NCBI RefSeq assembly: GCF_001998965.1
Contig: NZ_MLHJ01000018.1
Location: 1 to 62,514 of the forward strand
Direction: 5' to 3'
Source of the DNA: Rodentibacter rarus
GTDB taxonomy: Bacteria > Pseudomonadota > Gammaproteobacteria > Enterobacterales > Pasteurellaceae
DNA length: 62,514 nucleotides
Shown here one piece after another: positions 62,499 through 62,514 of this stretch. Position 1 is the first letter of the stretch. The number at the start of each line of letters is the position of its first letter. The notes under the pieces are model-generated. The model saw only the letters and a program-made list of their open reading frames with translations, did no database searches and was not told the DNA's origin. Made by a program: the position numbers and the translations under genes.

Positions 62499-62514
62499 TG
62501 TGTGGATTCCAACC

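Overview
The window looks like a chromosomal segment of a Pasteurellaceae bacterium, most likely Haemophilus or Aggregatibacter. The Haemophilus-type DNA uptake signal AAGTGCGGT recurs in both orientations, including as an inverted pair that forms a terminator after ligA. The core gene order (rpsP-rimM-trmD-rplS, cysK-cysZ beside zipA-ligA, focA-pflB-pflA) and a protein E-type lipoprotein fit the same family. The species cannot be fixed from the sequence alone.

Layout. 1-10.6 kb: an outer-membrane TonB-dependent receptor (BtuB-like), a secreted cupin/carboxymuconolactone decarboxylase fusion, a secreted alpha/beta hydrolase, wrecked AAA/DUF4143 ATPase genes, an AT-rich orphan membrane protein, a methyltransferase, an aldo/keto reductase killed by one stop codon, and a LysR regulator. 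10.6-11.9 kb: decayed IS3 and IS1016-like elements. 12-15.1 kb: copper export (copA, copZ, divergent cueR with a 19-bp-spacer promoter) and metJ. 15.2-22.4 kb: a GntR/UTRA regulator divergent from malQ-glgP-EEP phosphatase-PTS EIICB, which I read as a PTS maltose pathway using a maltose-6'-phosphate phosphatase. 22.7-31 kb: B12-dependent metH, then a restriction-modification cassette (nuclease-methylase fusion and a three-module specificity gene interrupted by a G10 tract), closed by a diverged second copy of the metH 3' end. 31-32.8 kb: a DUF6037-like gene and a broken DUF72 gene. 32.8-36 kb: a BtuFCD-like ABC importer with an L,D-transpeptidase inside the operon. 36-43.3 kb: comEA, protein E-like lipoprotein, pyruvate formate-lyase system and ribosomal/tRNA genes. 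43.3-50.4 kb: dead IS3 copies, then cysK, cysZ, zipA, ligA and a DUF805 protein. 50.4-60.6 kb: the yiaJ/dlgD-yiaLMNO-lyxK ascorbate-breakdown sugar operon, with IS debris and two copies of a small palindromic element on its two sides, and a dead IS110 element. 60.6 kb to the end: htpG.

Genes that appear to work together: the B12 receptor-like protein, the BtuFCD-like importer and MetH could form one cobalamin supply and use chain, with MetJ repressing methionine genes. The maltose cluster would carry sugar from PTS import through dephosphorylation to glucose and glucose 1-phosphate. The TRAP transporter feeds 2,3-diketo-L-gulonate to DlgD and the kinase, although the later enzymes are absent here. 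The restriction cassette is the clearest accessory island and is probably phase variable.
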